Below are positions 42,375-51,720 of a stretch of 64,000 nt of DNA, piece after piece. The notes under the pieces were generated by a model that searched no databases, had not been told where the DNA came from, and worked only from the letters and a program-made list of their open reading frames with translations. The stretch spans positions 1 through 64,000 of the forward strand of contig MSHJ01000011.1 of assembly GCA_001941065.1 (NCBI GenBank), given 5' to 3'. Position numbers and translations under genes: made by a program. Each line of letters starts with the position of its first letter. Position 1 is the stretch's first letter. Origin of the DNA: Alistipes sp. Zagget8 (GTDB taxonomy: Bacteria > Bacteroidota > Bacteroidia > Bacteroidales > Rikenellaceae).

Positions 42375-43499
42375 ATGAAAAAAATATTGAAAACCCTCTG
42401 CGCCCTGAGCGTAGTGGTGGTATTGGCCGCCTGTAACGAGGAGGCCGGGTCGGGTGCCCCCGCTCCTGCCGCAAAGACCAATTTTGCCGTATCCCTCCCC
42501 GGCGTCCTGGAAACTTACGGCGTCGAAGACCCGCAGGCCGCAGGTCAGATCGCACCCTATTACAACGACGTGACGGTCTACCTGGTGGATGCCGGCGGCA
42601 ATATGGTGGGGCATGCCTGGAGCGACGACGAGATCAGTTCGAGACAGAAACGGTTCGAACAGATTGTCGAACCTTCGAAGGTACTCGTATTCGTGAACAC
42701 GGGCAGTGTTTCGCTGCCGACCGGCGCCGTTTCGTACACGACGCTCCGGACCGCATATCTTTCGGTTGCAATCTCCGGGCAGAACCAGGCCGTCAAGACC
42801 CTTGCGGCCGAGGATGCGAAAGGCAATGCCGCCGGGGATTACCTCTCGGTGCAGCAGGTGACGCTCGTCGGCGAGCAGACCTCGTTCACCACGGAGACCT
42901 CCGACGACGGCCACACGCTGAAAAAAGCCGCCGTGGAACTCAGTTCGCTGGTGTCGCGTTTCGAGGTCGGTACGGTGAAGGCCGGAACGGGGCTGGACGC
43001 ACTGACCGTCGAAGCCGTCTATGTCAACAATTTTTACAACGAACTCGGCATGACCACTGCCCAGCAGTTCTCCGAGGTCTCCTGGCCCGCGACGTTCACT
43101 CCCGCATGGGCGACCGATGCCTACAACGCGGCCGTGACTTCCGGCACGGACACCAAAGCCTATGCTTACCAGGTGTATGCCGGCGATCTGGTCCCCCATA
43201 TCGTCTACAAGGTGGACGGTACGGTTTCGGCCGGTTACAAACTTGCCGACGGCACGGGCGATGCGGATAATCCGACTCCCTTTACCGGCAAGTACATCTC
43301 CGTGACGGGCTTTCGCGAAAGCGGGTCGCTGATTTCGCAGATCGACGCCCACAAGATTTACAAACTGGGCCTGGAGAGCGGCGGCATCGTGATCACCCCC
43401 GAGAAGATCACCGACAAGCCCGAAAAGACGAAGACCGACCTGATCGTGGCCATCACGGTCGCCGACTGGTCGATCTCCAACCTTATTCCCGAAATTTAA
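42375..43499 (+). CDS. Mfa1/FimA-type shaft fimbrillin 2 (lipoprotein precursor)
   Basis: 374 aa. The lipobox VVVLAACNEE gives the lipidated Cys at residue 20. It shares with fimbrillin 1 the start of the mature chain (GAPAPAAKTNFA), TSFTTETSDDGHTLKKAAVEL, the block SAGYKLADGTGDADNPTPFTG and the ending VADWSISNLIPEI. The central strands differ, consistent with surface-exposed variation. Again no Arg or Lys occurs between the first two strands. It arose by tandem duplication; both copies keep 59-64-nt downstream gaps with a hairpin. Confidence 0.87.
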   Translation: MKKILKTLCALSVVVVLAACNEEAGSGAPAPAAKTNFAVSLPGVLETYGVEDPQAAGQIAPYYNDVTVYLVDAGGNMVGHAWSDDEISSRQKRFEQIVEPSKVLVFVNTGSVSLPTGAVSYTTLRTAYLSVAISGQNQAVKTLAAEDAKGNAAGDYLSVQQVTLVGEQTSFTTETSDDGHTLKKAAVELSSLVSRFEVGTVKAGTGLDALTVEAVYVNNFYNELGMTTAQQFSEVSWPATFTPAWATDAYNAAVTSGTDTKAYAYQVYAGDLVPHIVYKVDGTVSAGYKLADGTGDADNPTPFTGKYISVTGFRESGSLISQIDAHKIYKLGLESGGIVITPEKITDKPEKTKTDLIVAITVADWSISNLIPEI

Positions 43500-43514
43500 G
43501 TTTTGCCGAATCAC

Positions 43515-43546
43515 CCGGAGGGGAGTGCTTCTCCCCTCCGGTTTTT
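43515..43546 (+). terminator. Intra-operon hairpin after shaft fimbrillin 2
   Basis: An 11-bp stem (CCGGAGGGGAG / CTCCCCTCCGG), 5-nt loop, then TTTTT, placed as in the previous gap. Confidence 0.88.
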
Positions 43547-43563
43547 ATCCCAAAAAGCAACAC

Positions 43564-44475
43564 ATGAAAAAACTATCGAAAACCCTCTGTATCCTGACCT
43601 CGCTGGCATTGCCCGTGGGTTGTATCAACGAGGATATGAGCGACTGTCCGCCCCCGTACAACACGGAGCTTACCTTCAGCTACTCCGGCGATCGGCAGGA
43701 ACCGGCGATGTTCTCCCGGATGATCGACGGGGTGACGCTTGTCGTTTTCGATAGGGCGGGCGGAGGGCATATCCTGAATCAGGAGGTCGTGAAGACCGAC
43801 CTGAACCGGTTTCAGGGCACGAGGCTCTATCTGCCTGCGGGCGATTACCGGATCGTCTGCTGGGGCAATGCCTTCGACGACACGGAGCTGCTTTCGGGCA
43901 GCCTCTCCGAAGGCCGCGTGCATGCGCCGGCCTACGGCACGGGCGGAAGGATCGCCACCAACGACCACCTCTATTACGGTGAGTACGACATAACGGTTCC
44001 GGCGGCCGCGAATGCGCCGGAAAAGGTGACGGGAGACATCCCGTTCCGGGGTGCGCATATCGACATGCGCATCTATATCAAGGGTCTGGGCGGGCTGTCC
44101 GATCCGGCCGCATGGCCGGAACTGGAAATCGGGAACCTGATGCCCCAATACGATCTCCGGATGAACCCCGTACAGCCTTTCGGCACGACGTATCATCCCG
44201 TGCTGGCGCGGGACGACGAGAAAAAGGCGCTGGCGGCCTGCTTCCAGGTGCTGCGTTTCGCCGACGACAATCCGGTGACGGTCACCGTCCGCGAGCCCGC
44301 GCCGGGCAATGCGGTCCGGGCTGCGGTGGATCTGCGGGAATACATGGAGAAGAACGACATATCCGTGGACGATCTCCACGAAGCGGCCGTCGAGATGCTG
44401 ATCGAATTCACCGACCTGGGCGTCACGATTACGATCCCCGACTGGAGCGCGAGCAATACGGACCCCGAAATATAA
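43564..44475 (+). CDS. FimB/Mfa2-family fimbrial anchor subunit
   Basis: 303 aa. The lipobox ALPVGCINED puts the lipidated Cys at residue 20. The FimB/Mfa2 pattern is present: CPPPYNTELTFSYS, MIDGVTLVVFDRAGG, LYLPAGDYRIVCWGN and DIPFRGAHIDMRIYIKG. Mfa2-type proteins stay lipid-anchored and end fimbrial growth at the cell surface. The C-terminus IPDWSASNTDPEI resembles that of both shaft subunits. The start at 43564 is the one that opens the signal peptide; the ATG at 43525 lies within the upstream hairpin. Confidence 0.9.
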   Translation: MKKLSKTLCILTSLALPVGCINEDMSDCPPPYNTELTFSYSGDRQEPAMFSRMIDGVTLVVFDRAGGGHILNQEVVKTDLNRFQGTRLYLPAGDYRIVCWGNAFDDTELLSGSLSEGRVHAPAYGTGGRIATNDHLYYGEYDITVPAAANAPEKVTGDIPFRGAHIDMRIYIKGLGGLSDPAAWPELEIGNLMPQYDLRMNPVQPFGTTYHPVLARDDEKKALAACFQVLRFADDNPVTVTVREPAPGNAVRAAVDLREYMEKNDISVDDLHEAAVEMLIEFTDLGVTITIPDWSASNTDPEI

Positions 44476-44499
44476 GAACCGAAAAAGAAAGATTGAGCG

Positions 44500-47445
44500 A
44501 TGAGAAAATATATTGTATTGCGGACCTGGGCCCTGTCCCTTCTGTTGTCGGGCCTCCTGTACGGCTGTGCCGAGGACCATACCGACGGCGGCGCCGGGAC
44601 GGTGGACCTGCAGCTTGCGCTGAACACCTATGCGGCGTCGGACGATCCGAATGCCTCGGCGAATGAAGCCGCGGTCGGATCGGCATGGGTCTATATTTTC
44701 AACGAACACGGGGCGCTCGAGAATCCCGGCCGGACAGCCGTATTGCCGGCCTCTTCGGGCTCCGCCGCCGACGCGAGCGGCCGCCTGAACGATACGTGGC
44801 GCGTCACCGTGGGCCGGAAGGATATTTACGTGCTGCTCAACGCCGGGCACCTGACGCGCGGCGGCTCGGCGGTCGATCTCGCTTCGTACAATCCCTATTC
44901 GAAAACGGAGCTGGAGACGCTGATGACCGATCCGGCGAATTTCACGGCGGATTTCCCGGCTGTGGGAAGCGCCGGGATGCTGATGAGCGGTAAGCTGAGC
45001 ACGAACGTCACCTCCGCCGCTTCGACGGCGACGGTTCCCGTGGAACGCCGCTATGCGCGTATCGACCTGCGCCTGCGCCGCAAGGCCGATCTGGCCGGGG
45101 CGGCTGTCGTAATCAAGAGCACGACGCTCGAAAACCGCCGCGAAACGGCGTATGCCTTCGCCCCGGCGACCGAAAGCACAGGCGCCGACGCCGTGTGCCT
45201 GAACAGCCACGGAGACATCACGCTCGGAGCGAGTACGACGGATTATACCGCCGTCACCTCGTTCTACACCCTGCCGCGCACCGGTGCGGCGAAAGCCGCC
45301 TGCCTCCAGCTGGCGCTCACCATCGACGGCAAGGAGTACACGCTGCCCGTCTACATCAACAGCGGGGCGCTCGGCGGCAATACGGGCAATGACGAGAATC
45401 TGCCGCTGGACATCACGGCGAACCGGGTCTATAAGGTCGACGTGTCGCTCGAACGGCAGCGGTTCACGGTGGCGATGGACATTCTCGAATGGGTCGAAAA
45501 ACCGGTGAACGGCGGCATCCAGGGATCGTCGCTGATTCTGGACTCGCTGGTTTTCGTCCGTGCGGGCCGTGAGACGCTCGTCCCGCTCCTCACCAAGGCC
45601 GATTCGGTCTATGTGAAACTCTCCAAGGCGGCCGCGACAGCCGGCTATTCGCTGACGGACGCCGATGCCGACGGTGTTCTGGGAATCGAGGCCGCCGACG
45701 GCAAGGCCGCAATTCCCGTTACGGGCCCGGCTGCCTATCCCGTCGGAACCGAATACGGCATGACGGTCACGGCCGGCGACATCCGCCGCAGTGCGCTGTT
45801 GCGGGTCGAAGCGACCCCGGTGCTGGAGACGAACAACGAGCTTTTCACATTCGGCTATGCGATCGAAACCCAGGTTTGTCAGGTGACGAGTTACGTGGAC
45901 CTCGGCGACGAGGCCGGCACGAAGGTTCGGGTGGCCTGGACAGCGGAGTTTTCGGACGACGAAGGCAAAAACTGGGCGACGTCGAGACCCGCGTGGCTGA
46001 CGCAGTTCAACAATGCGGGCTCGGGCAGTACGACCCCGGCGTCGTTCAACGCACGGGTCGCCGCGATGGAAGGAACGATCTCGTTGCCGTCCCGGGAGGC
46101 CCTGCAGGCAGCCGCTGCGGTGACGGATTTCGACCTTTCGATGACGCGCTCCCTGCGCAATACGGCCAACTGCTATGTGGTCAATGCCCCGGGAACCTAT
46201 ACGCTGCCGCTGGTTTACGGCAATGCCGTCAGGAACGGAGCTCCCAACCCGGCGGCTTACACCTCGACGAAGAGCGGGTCGACCATTCTGGCCGGGTTTG
46301 TCAACCACCTGGGCGATGCGATCAGCGAACCGTACATCTACGACAATCCGGGCTGCGAGCCCGCCGACGCCTGCCTCGTGTGGCAGGATGCCGAGGGGCT
46401 GGTGCAGCTGGTTTCGCTGACCGCCGACAAGCAGAACATTTCGTTCGAGGTGCCGAGGGCCGCGATCCGGCAGGGCAACGCCATCGTCGCCGTGCGCGAC
46501 GCTGCGGGGACGATCCTATGGAGCTGGCATATCTGGGTGACGGATTACAGGCTGGGGAGCAATTTGCGTGCGGTGACGAATTTCCAGTCCGTCGAGTACT
46601 CTTTCATGCCCGTCAATCTGGGTTGGTGCGACGGCAACACGACCGACTATGCCGGACGCAGCGTGCTGGTGAAACTGACGCAGACCGGAACCGAGCACAG
46701 CATGATCTTGAAGCTCGACCAGCCCGCGCAGACCATCGTCGGATTCGGAAACAATACCTATTACCAGTGGGGACGCAAGGACCCGATGCTTCCGGGCGTA
46801 TACCAGGCGAACGGAACGTCCTATACCGACAAGGCGTGCTATACCGACAGCGACAAACCCGAATACGCCTTTAACAAAACGGATTTGAATACCGATGCTC
46901 TCAACGAGTATATCCGGAATCCGCATTGCTACAATACGAATTCCGGTATGGACGGGGTGTATTACAACCTGTGGAATGCCGACAATCTGTTGGTGACGGT
47001 CAATAACGAACGGGTCGTCAAGACGGTTTACGATCCGTCGCCCGTCGGGTATTGTGTTCCGCCGTCGGCCGCGTTCACGGGATTTATATACAACGGAGCC
47101 GGTATTACCAATGTCAACGGTATCGGTTACGGCACACAGATCAATTCTCCGTGCCAGTCCTCAGCTGAATACGTGGCCGACCGGGGATTCCACTTCTATT
47201 GCAACAAGATGAACGGAGAGGGCGTTTTCGACCCCAACGGCGGTACGATTTTCTTTCAGGCATCGGGCTATCGCTACGGTAGCGGAGAATTGGGCCTTTA
47301 CGGGATGTACGGCCGCTATTGGACCGCGGGGCCGATCACAACTACACTTGCCCGCAATATGAGCATCACCTCGGGGCAGGTCTCCATGGTGGATAATCAG
47401 TATCGTACCAGCGCCCACATGATACGCCCCATTCTGGAACAATGA
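44500..47445 (+). CDS. Large DUF4906-like fimbrial accessory/tip protein 1
   Basis: 981 aa lipoprotein precursor (LLYGCAED, Cys at residue 23). The N-terminal third is Mfa1-like (VDLQLALNTYAAS, GSAWVYIFNEHG, VTVGRKDIYVLLNAG). The C-terminal half has the DUF4906/FISUMP-like block found in tip proteins: TANCYVVNAPGTYTLPLVYG, RQGNAIVAVRDAAGTILWSW, YYQWGRKDPMLPG and YDPSPVGYCVPP. It shares this half with the next gene. No Arg or Lys follows the first strand. Being the first large gene after the anchor, it probably encodes a tip or adhesive subunit; ligand unknown. Confidence 0.82.
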   Translation: MRKYIVLRTWALSLLLSGLLYGCAEDHTDGGAGTVDLQLALNTYAASDDPNASANEAAVGSAWVYIFNEHGALENPGRTAVLPASSGSAADASGRLNDTWRVTVGRKDIYVLLNAGHLTRGGSAVDLASYNPYSKTELETLMTDPANFTADFPAVGSAGMLMSGKLSTNVTSAASTATVPVERRYARIDLRLRRKADLAGAAVVIKSTTLENRRETAYAFAPATESTGADAVCLNSHGDITLGASTTDYTAVTSFYTLPRTGAAKAACLQLALTIDGKEYTLPVYINSGALGGNTGNDENLPLDITANRVYKVDVSLERQRFTVAMDILEWVEKPVNGGIQGSSLILDSLVFVRAGRETLVPLLTKADSVYVKLSKAAATAGYSLTDADADGVLGIEAADGKAAIPVTGPAAYPVGTEYGMTVTAGDIRRSALLRVEATPVLETNNELFTFGYAIETQVCQVTSYVDLGDEAGTKVRVAWTAEFSDDEGKNWATSRPAWLTQFNNAGSGSTTPASFNARVAAMEGTISLPSREALQAAAAVTDFDLSMTRSLRNTANCYVVNAPGTYTLPLVYGNAVRNGAPNPAAYTSTKSGSTILAGFVNHLGDAISEPYIYDNPGCEPADACLVWQDAEGLVQLVSLTADKQNISFEVPRAAIRQGNAIVAVRDAAGTILWSWHIWVTDYRLGSNLRAVTNFQSVEYSFMPVNLGWCDGNTTDYAGRSVLVKLTQTGTEHSMILKLDQPAQTIVGFGNNTYYQWGRKDPMLPGVYQANGTSYTDKACYTDSDKPEYAFNKTDLNTDALNEYIRNPHCYNTNSGMDGVYYNLWNADNLLVTVNNERVVKTVYDPSPVGYCVPPSAAFTGFIYNGAGITNVNGIGYGTQINSPCQSSAEYVADRGFHFYCNKMNGEGVFDPNGGTIFFQASGYRYGSGELGLYGMYGRYWTAGPITTTLARNMSITSGQVSMVDNQYRTSAHMIRPILEQ

Positions 47446-47465
47446 TATTTTTGAATTACGGAGTT

Positions 47466-50400
47466 ATGAAAAAGATACTTATATATGGTTTTTACCTGCT
47501 GGCGGCGGCCGTGCTGACGGCCGGCTGCGTGAAGGACGAAGCGGCGGCTCCCGCCGCCGTGTCCGGCGAACGGCTGACCCTCCGGATGCCCGATACGCAG
47601 GAGGTGGCCGTCACCCGCGCCGCCACGGAGGCCGAATGCCGGATCGGCAGTCTCTATGCGCTGGTCTACCGCAGCGGTGCGCTGGTCTACAAACAGACGG
47701 TGGCCGCGGCGGAGGTCACCGGCAACGGCACGGCGCAGCCCTCCGTCGATTTGGACTACAAACTGCGCACGGGCGACCGGGTCTATGTCGTGGCGAACTA
47801 TGCGGCGTCGGTCGGGACTTCGCTGCACGAGCTCGGCACGGGAGCCGCCGAAAGCGGACTTTCGGCGCTGCTCGTCTATGCCAATCCCGTGTATGGCCGC
47901 GTCATGCAGCGTTCCGAGACGCAGCCGATGTACGGATCGGTCACTTGGTCCGGCGGGTCGAACACCTGCGAGCTGGTGCGTTCGCTGGCCAAAGCCTCGG
48001 TCGTGCTGGACGATTCGGGCCTCTTCGCCAAGAAGACCCTGAGCTTCATCCTGGCGGGAGCTCCCCAAAAGACGAGTATGGAGGTCATTTACAACACGGG
48101 TGCCGGCAAATACGAAATCCCGAATGCCGAAGGGCTTGGCGGGACGTGGAGCACGACCGTCAATGCGGACGACATGATCCCCCTGACGGGTGAAAACTAC
48201 TGCGCTCCCTATCCGATCTCGATCGATGCCGGCGGCGTGTCGGTCGATAAAAACACCTTCGACAAACGCCGCTCGGCGCTGATCCTATGCGCCGCTGCCG
48301 GGGAAACGAAAGAATATTACCGGCTCGATTTTTCGCGGCAGCTTTTCTCGACCTCCGTCGGGAAAGACGCCTCGAACGAATACCTCGACATCGAACCCAA
48401 TGCGCACTATGTCTTCCATGTTACGGGCGTGAAAAGCGGCGGTTACTCGTCGGCGGACGAGGCGTGGAAAAACCCCGGCAGCAATATCGAATATACGGTC
48501 ACGGTGTCGGGCGACGGGTGGAAAAGCTCCACGGGCAACGGCCAGTATCTCGTCCGCACGGACCGGGATACGCTGCTGGTCCTGCAGAACGTCACGGTGG
48601 CGGAGGACCTCGTGAAATTCGCCTGCCAGATGCCCGACGCCGGGCAGAAACCGGGCAGCGAATTACCGGAATCGGTCGACACGCGGGTCGTGAGCCTTGT
48701 CGGTCTGGACAAGGAGACCCCCGTGAACGTCGCGCGGCTTCAGCTTTGCACGAGCGACGGCACCCCCATCGAGAACAACACGTTCGATTTCTCGGGCGAG
48801 ACGATTCCCGCCGACGGCTATCGCCTCAAATACATCGCGGGCGCCAACAAACCCGTCGGGGCGGTTTATCTGAAGGTCCGCTACGGCAATATCGACCATT
48901 ACGTGCCGCTCGCATACCTCACGTTCTCCGTGTCCGCTCCTACGAGTTCGATAACCTATCAGGGGAAGGCGAACAACACCCTGCAGGTCCAGAGCTATTC
49001 CCTGTCTTCGGTCGGGACAGGCTATGTGCCCTGTTCCTGGACGGCGGAATTTTCCGTCGACGGAGGTGAGAGCTGGACGGACTCGGCGCCCGATATGCTG
49101 TCGGGCTTCCCGGAGAGCGGGCGGGGCTCGAACCCGAACGACCAGTCGGGTTTCCCTTACAAGTTCACGTTCGACGTGACGGCGCAGACCGTCGTCACGG
49201 ACAATCCGCACAACGATGCGCTGCGTGCCACGCACAATGTCAGCGGCGTCTACGACCTTTCGACCAAGGGCGGACGGACCGCCGTGAACACGGCGAACTG
49301 TTACCTGATCGGTGCTCCGGGCAGTTATACCTTCCCGCTGGTGTACGGCAATGCCGTCAGGGACGGTGCGCCCAATACCGGCGCTTATACCTCCGCTGCA
49401 AGCGGGGAGAATATTCTGGGCCAGTTCCTCAATTATCAGGATGCGGCGATCGACGATCCCTATATCTACAACGATCCGAACATCCAACTCGGGGATGCCT
49501 GCCTCGTCTGGCAGGATGCGCCGAACCTGGTCAGCGGCATCGAACTGACCGCGGACAAACAATCGATCCGCTTCGATGTCGACCGCAGCTCGATCCGGCA
49601 GGGCAACGCCATTATCGCCGTGCGCGATGCGTCGGGGACGATCGTGTGGAGCTGGCATATCTGGGTGACGGATTACGCCCTGGGCAACGACCTGCGGAGG
49701 GTGACGAATTTCCAGGGCAACGAATATACGGTGCTGCCGGTCAATATCGGCTGGTGCGACCGGGATGTTGCGGCGAGCGAGGCCCGCAGCGTGACGGTGC
49801 GGATTACGCAGGACAAAACGGGCATGAGCCGGACCCTGACCTTCAACCAGACGGCCTATGCGAGCGACCTGCCCGGCCATAACACCTATTTTCAGTGGGG
49901 GCGCAAGGACCCGATGCTGCCGGGAACCGGGAAAGATAAGACCTTTTACACCGATCTCCCGGAATACGCCTTCGACAAGTCCGGAACGGGCAAGGTCTCC
50001 ATAAGCGAGGCGATCCGGCATCCGCACGTATTCTACAACCACGGGGAAGGTGTGGTGTTCGACTGGTGTACGGAGACGTACCTTAATCTCTGGGGAGCTT
50101 CCAGCGGCGTGCCCGATTACACCGTCGGGGTGAAGACCATATACGATCCGTCGCCGGTGGGTTATGTGATGCCTCCGGGAGGTTTTTCCACGGGATTTTC
50201 GGCGACGGGAGATGCGGTCAGCCTGGTTACGCAGTTCAACGCCGAGGGGGGATTCGACGCCGGCTGGAATTTCTATTGCGACAGGGACGGAAAGGGAGGC
50301 GTTATTTTCCTTCCCGCGGTGGGTTTCCGCAGTTACTCTTCCGGGCACGTGATCTCTTTCGGAAAGAACGGGGCCTATTGGTCCTCGTCCAGATACGATG

Positions 50401-50501
50401 ACGGGAACTCCTGCAATATCTCGTTTACGGAGAGCACTCTGGATCCGATCGCCATTGTACGCCGTCCCTACGCTTACTCCGTGAGGGCGGTCAAAGAATG
50501 A
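47466..50501 (+). CDS. Large DUF4906-like fimbrial accessory/tip protein 2
   Basis: 1011 aa lipoprotein precursor (VLTAGCVKDE, Cys at residue 21). Early in the mature chain it has EVAVTRAATEAE with Arg51-Ala52, the form and position of the Arg cleavage site of Mfa1/FimA precursors, so unlike the shaft subunits here it looks processable. The C-terminal half repeats the module of the previous protein (RQGNAIIAVRDASGTIVWSW, YFQWGRKDPMLPG, YDPSPVGYVMPPGG). The start at 47466 opens the signal peptide; an upstream in-frame ATG overlaps the previous stop and is rejected. Likely the distal adhesin. Confidence 0.82.
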   Translation: MKKILIYGFYLLAAAVLTAGCVKDEAAAPAAVSGERLTLRMPDTQEVAVTRAATEAECRIGSLYALVYRSGALVYKQTVAAAEVTGNGTAQPSVDLDYKLRTGDRVYVVANYAASVGTSLHELGTGAAESGLSALLVYANPVYGRVMQRSETQPMYGSVTWSGGSNTCELVRSLAKASVVLDDSGLFAKKTLSFILAGAPQKTSMEVIYNTGAGKYEIPNAEGLGGTWSTTVNADDMIPLTGENYCAPYPISIDAGGVSVDKNTFDKRRSALILCAAAGETKEYYRLDFSRQLFSTSVGKDASNEYLDIEPNAHYVFHVTGVKSGGYSSADEAWKNPGSNIEYTVTVSGDGWKSSTGNGQYLVRTDRDTLLVLQNVTVAEDLVKFACQMPDAGQKPGSELPESVDTRVVSLVGLDKETPVNVARLQLCTSDGTPIENNTFDFSGETIPADGYRLKYIAGANKPVGAVYLKVRYGNIDHYVPLAYLTFSVSAPTSSITYQGKANNTLQVQSYSLSSVGTGYVPCSWTAEFSVDGGESWTDSAPDMLSGFPESGRGSNPNDQSGFPYKFTFDVTAQTVVTDNPHNDALRATHNVSGVYDLSTKGGRTAVNTANCYLIGAPGSYTFPLVYGNAVRDGAPNTGAYTSAASGENILGQFLNYQDAAIDDPYIYNDPNIQLGDACLVWQDAPNLVSGIELTADKQSIRFDVDRSSIRQGNAIIAVRDASGTIVWSWHIWVTDYALGNDLRRVTNFQGNEYTVLPVNIGWCDRDVAASEARSVTVRITQDKTGMSRTLTFNQTAYASDLPGHNTYFQWGRKDPMLPGTGKDKTFYTDLPEYAFDKSGTGKVSISEAIRHPHVFYNHGEGVVFDWCTETYLNLWGASSGVPDYTVGVKTIYDPSPVGYVMPPGGFSTGFSATGDAVSLVTQFNAEGGFDAGWNFYCDRDGKGGVIFLPAVGFRSYSSGHVISFGKNGAYWSSSRYDDGNSCNISFTESTLDPIAIVRRPYAYSVRAVKE

Positions 50502-50505
50502 CGCC

Positions 50506-51699
50506 ATGCTGAAAATCCGTCACATAGCGGTTCTCCTGCTGCCGGTGCTGCTCGGCGCCTGCATCAACGAGGTGTACGAAGGTCCGGACCCGAACCTCCC
50601 CACGCGGACGATCATTGTCTGGCTGGGCGGCGACAACAACCTCTCGGACGAGACCGTGCGCAAGATCGAGGCCCTCCGGCAGGGATGGACCTACACCGGG
50701 AATAAATGCCTGATCTATCAGGACTCCCGCGACGGGGCGCGTCTGCTGCGCCTGCGCGGGGGCTGCCGGACGACGCCGGTGCCCTATGTGGAGACCGTGC
50801 GGGAGTACGGGGCGGAAAATTCCGCCTCGGCGGAGACCTTCGGACGGGTGCTCCGGGAGGTTGCCGACGCCTGTCCGGCCGACAGCTACGGGCTGATTTT
50901 CTTCTCGCACGCCAGCGGCTGGCTTCCGGCGGGGACGCTGCAAAAGCCGCAGACGCCGCAGAACCGCTCCCGCTCGATCGGCGTCGACGACGGGGGAATG
51001 GGACGCTCCGAGATGGAGATAGCCGATTTCGCGGATGCGATTCCCGGCGGGATGTTCGATTTCATCGTTTTCGAAACCTGCCTGACGGCAGGTGCGGAGG
51101 TCGCTTACCAACTGCGCGGTAAGACGGATTTCATGCTGGCGTCCTCGGCCGAGATCGTCTCGCCGGGTTTTACGCCCGTCTATCCGTCGGCGCTGCGGCT
51201 GTTGTGCGACACGTCCGTGGAGACGCGGACGGCGCTCGAAGCCTTCGGGCGGGCCTACATGGATTACGTTGCGGCAAACTACACCGGGGCACGCCGTTCG
51301 GCGACCCTGAGTCTGATCGATATACGTGAAATATCCCCACTGGCTGCCCGGACTCAGGCAGCGCTTCGGACACGCTCAGCCGAAGCGCCCGACTTATCCC
51401 GTCTTCAACATTTTGATCGTCCGGGCAGCTATGGGGATTCTCCGGCCTTGCCGCGGTTTTTCGACCTCGGCGAGTGGGCGGAGCTGTGGGCCGATCCGGC
51501 CGACTGTGCGGCGTTCCGGGCCCAGCTGGAACGGACCGTCGTGTGGAAGGCCGCGACGGAGACGTTCATGGAGGGGCAGAACGGATTCCCGGTCCGCCGT
51601 CACTCGGGGCTTACGACCTACATCGAACAGGAGGCCTTTCCCGACCTTAATGAAGCCTACCGCCGGTTGTCCTGGTGCGGGGCCGTATACGGATATTGA
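50506..51699 (+). CDS. Clostripain-family (C11) cysteine protease lipoprotein in the fimbrial operon
   Basis: 397 aa. The lipobox LLGACINE gives the lipidated Cys at residue 19. The clan CD fold is clear: TIIVWLGGDNNLS, SYGLIFFSHASGW with catalytic His135, and DFIVFETCLTAG with catalytic Cys192, followed by LASSAEIVSPGF. C11 enzymes usually cut after Arg or Lys. It starts 4 nt after the tip gene stop, so it is made with the fimbria. I infer a processing role equivalent to that of gingipain in Porphyromonas, most plausibly on tip protein 2, which has a typical Arg site. Confidence 0.9.
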   Translation: MLKIRHIAVLLLPVLLGACINEVYEGPDPNLPTRTIIVWLGGDNNLSDETVRKIEALRQGWTYTGNKCLIYQDSRDGARLLRLRGGCRTTPVPYVETVREYGAENSASAETFGRVLREVADACPADSYGLIFFSHASGWLPAGTLQKPQTPQNRSRSIGVDDGGMGRSEMEIADFADAIPGGMFDFIVFETCLTAGAEVAYQLRGKTDFMLASSAEIVSPGFTPVYPSALRLLCDTSVETRTALEAFGRAYMDYVAANYTGARRSATLSLIDIREISPLAARTQAALRTRSAEAPDLSRLQHFDRPGSYGDSPALPRFFDLGEWAELWADPADCAAFRAQLERTVVWKAATETFMEGQNGFPVRRHSGLTTYIEQEAFPDLNEAYRRLSWCGAVYGY

Positions 51700-51720
51700 T
51701 GCTAAAACAGCGAAGAAACC

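Noticed and set aside
43573..46308. Minus-strand open frame of about 900 codons opposite the fimbrial genes
   Set aside because: Mirror frame; His/Arg/Gly-rich, no signal peptide or domain; the plus strand has clear fimbrial proteins.
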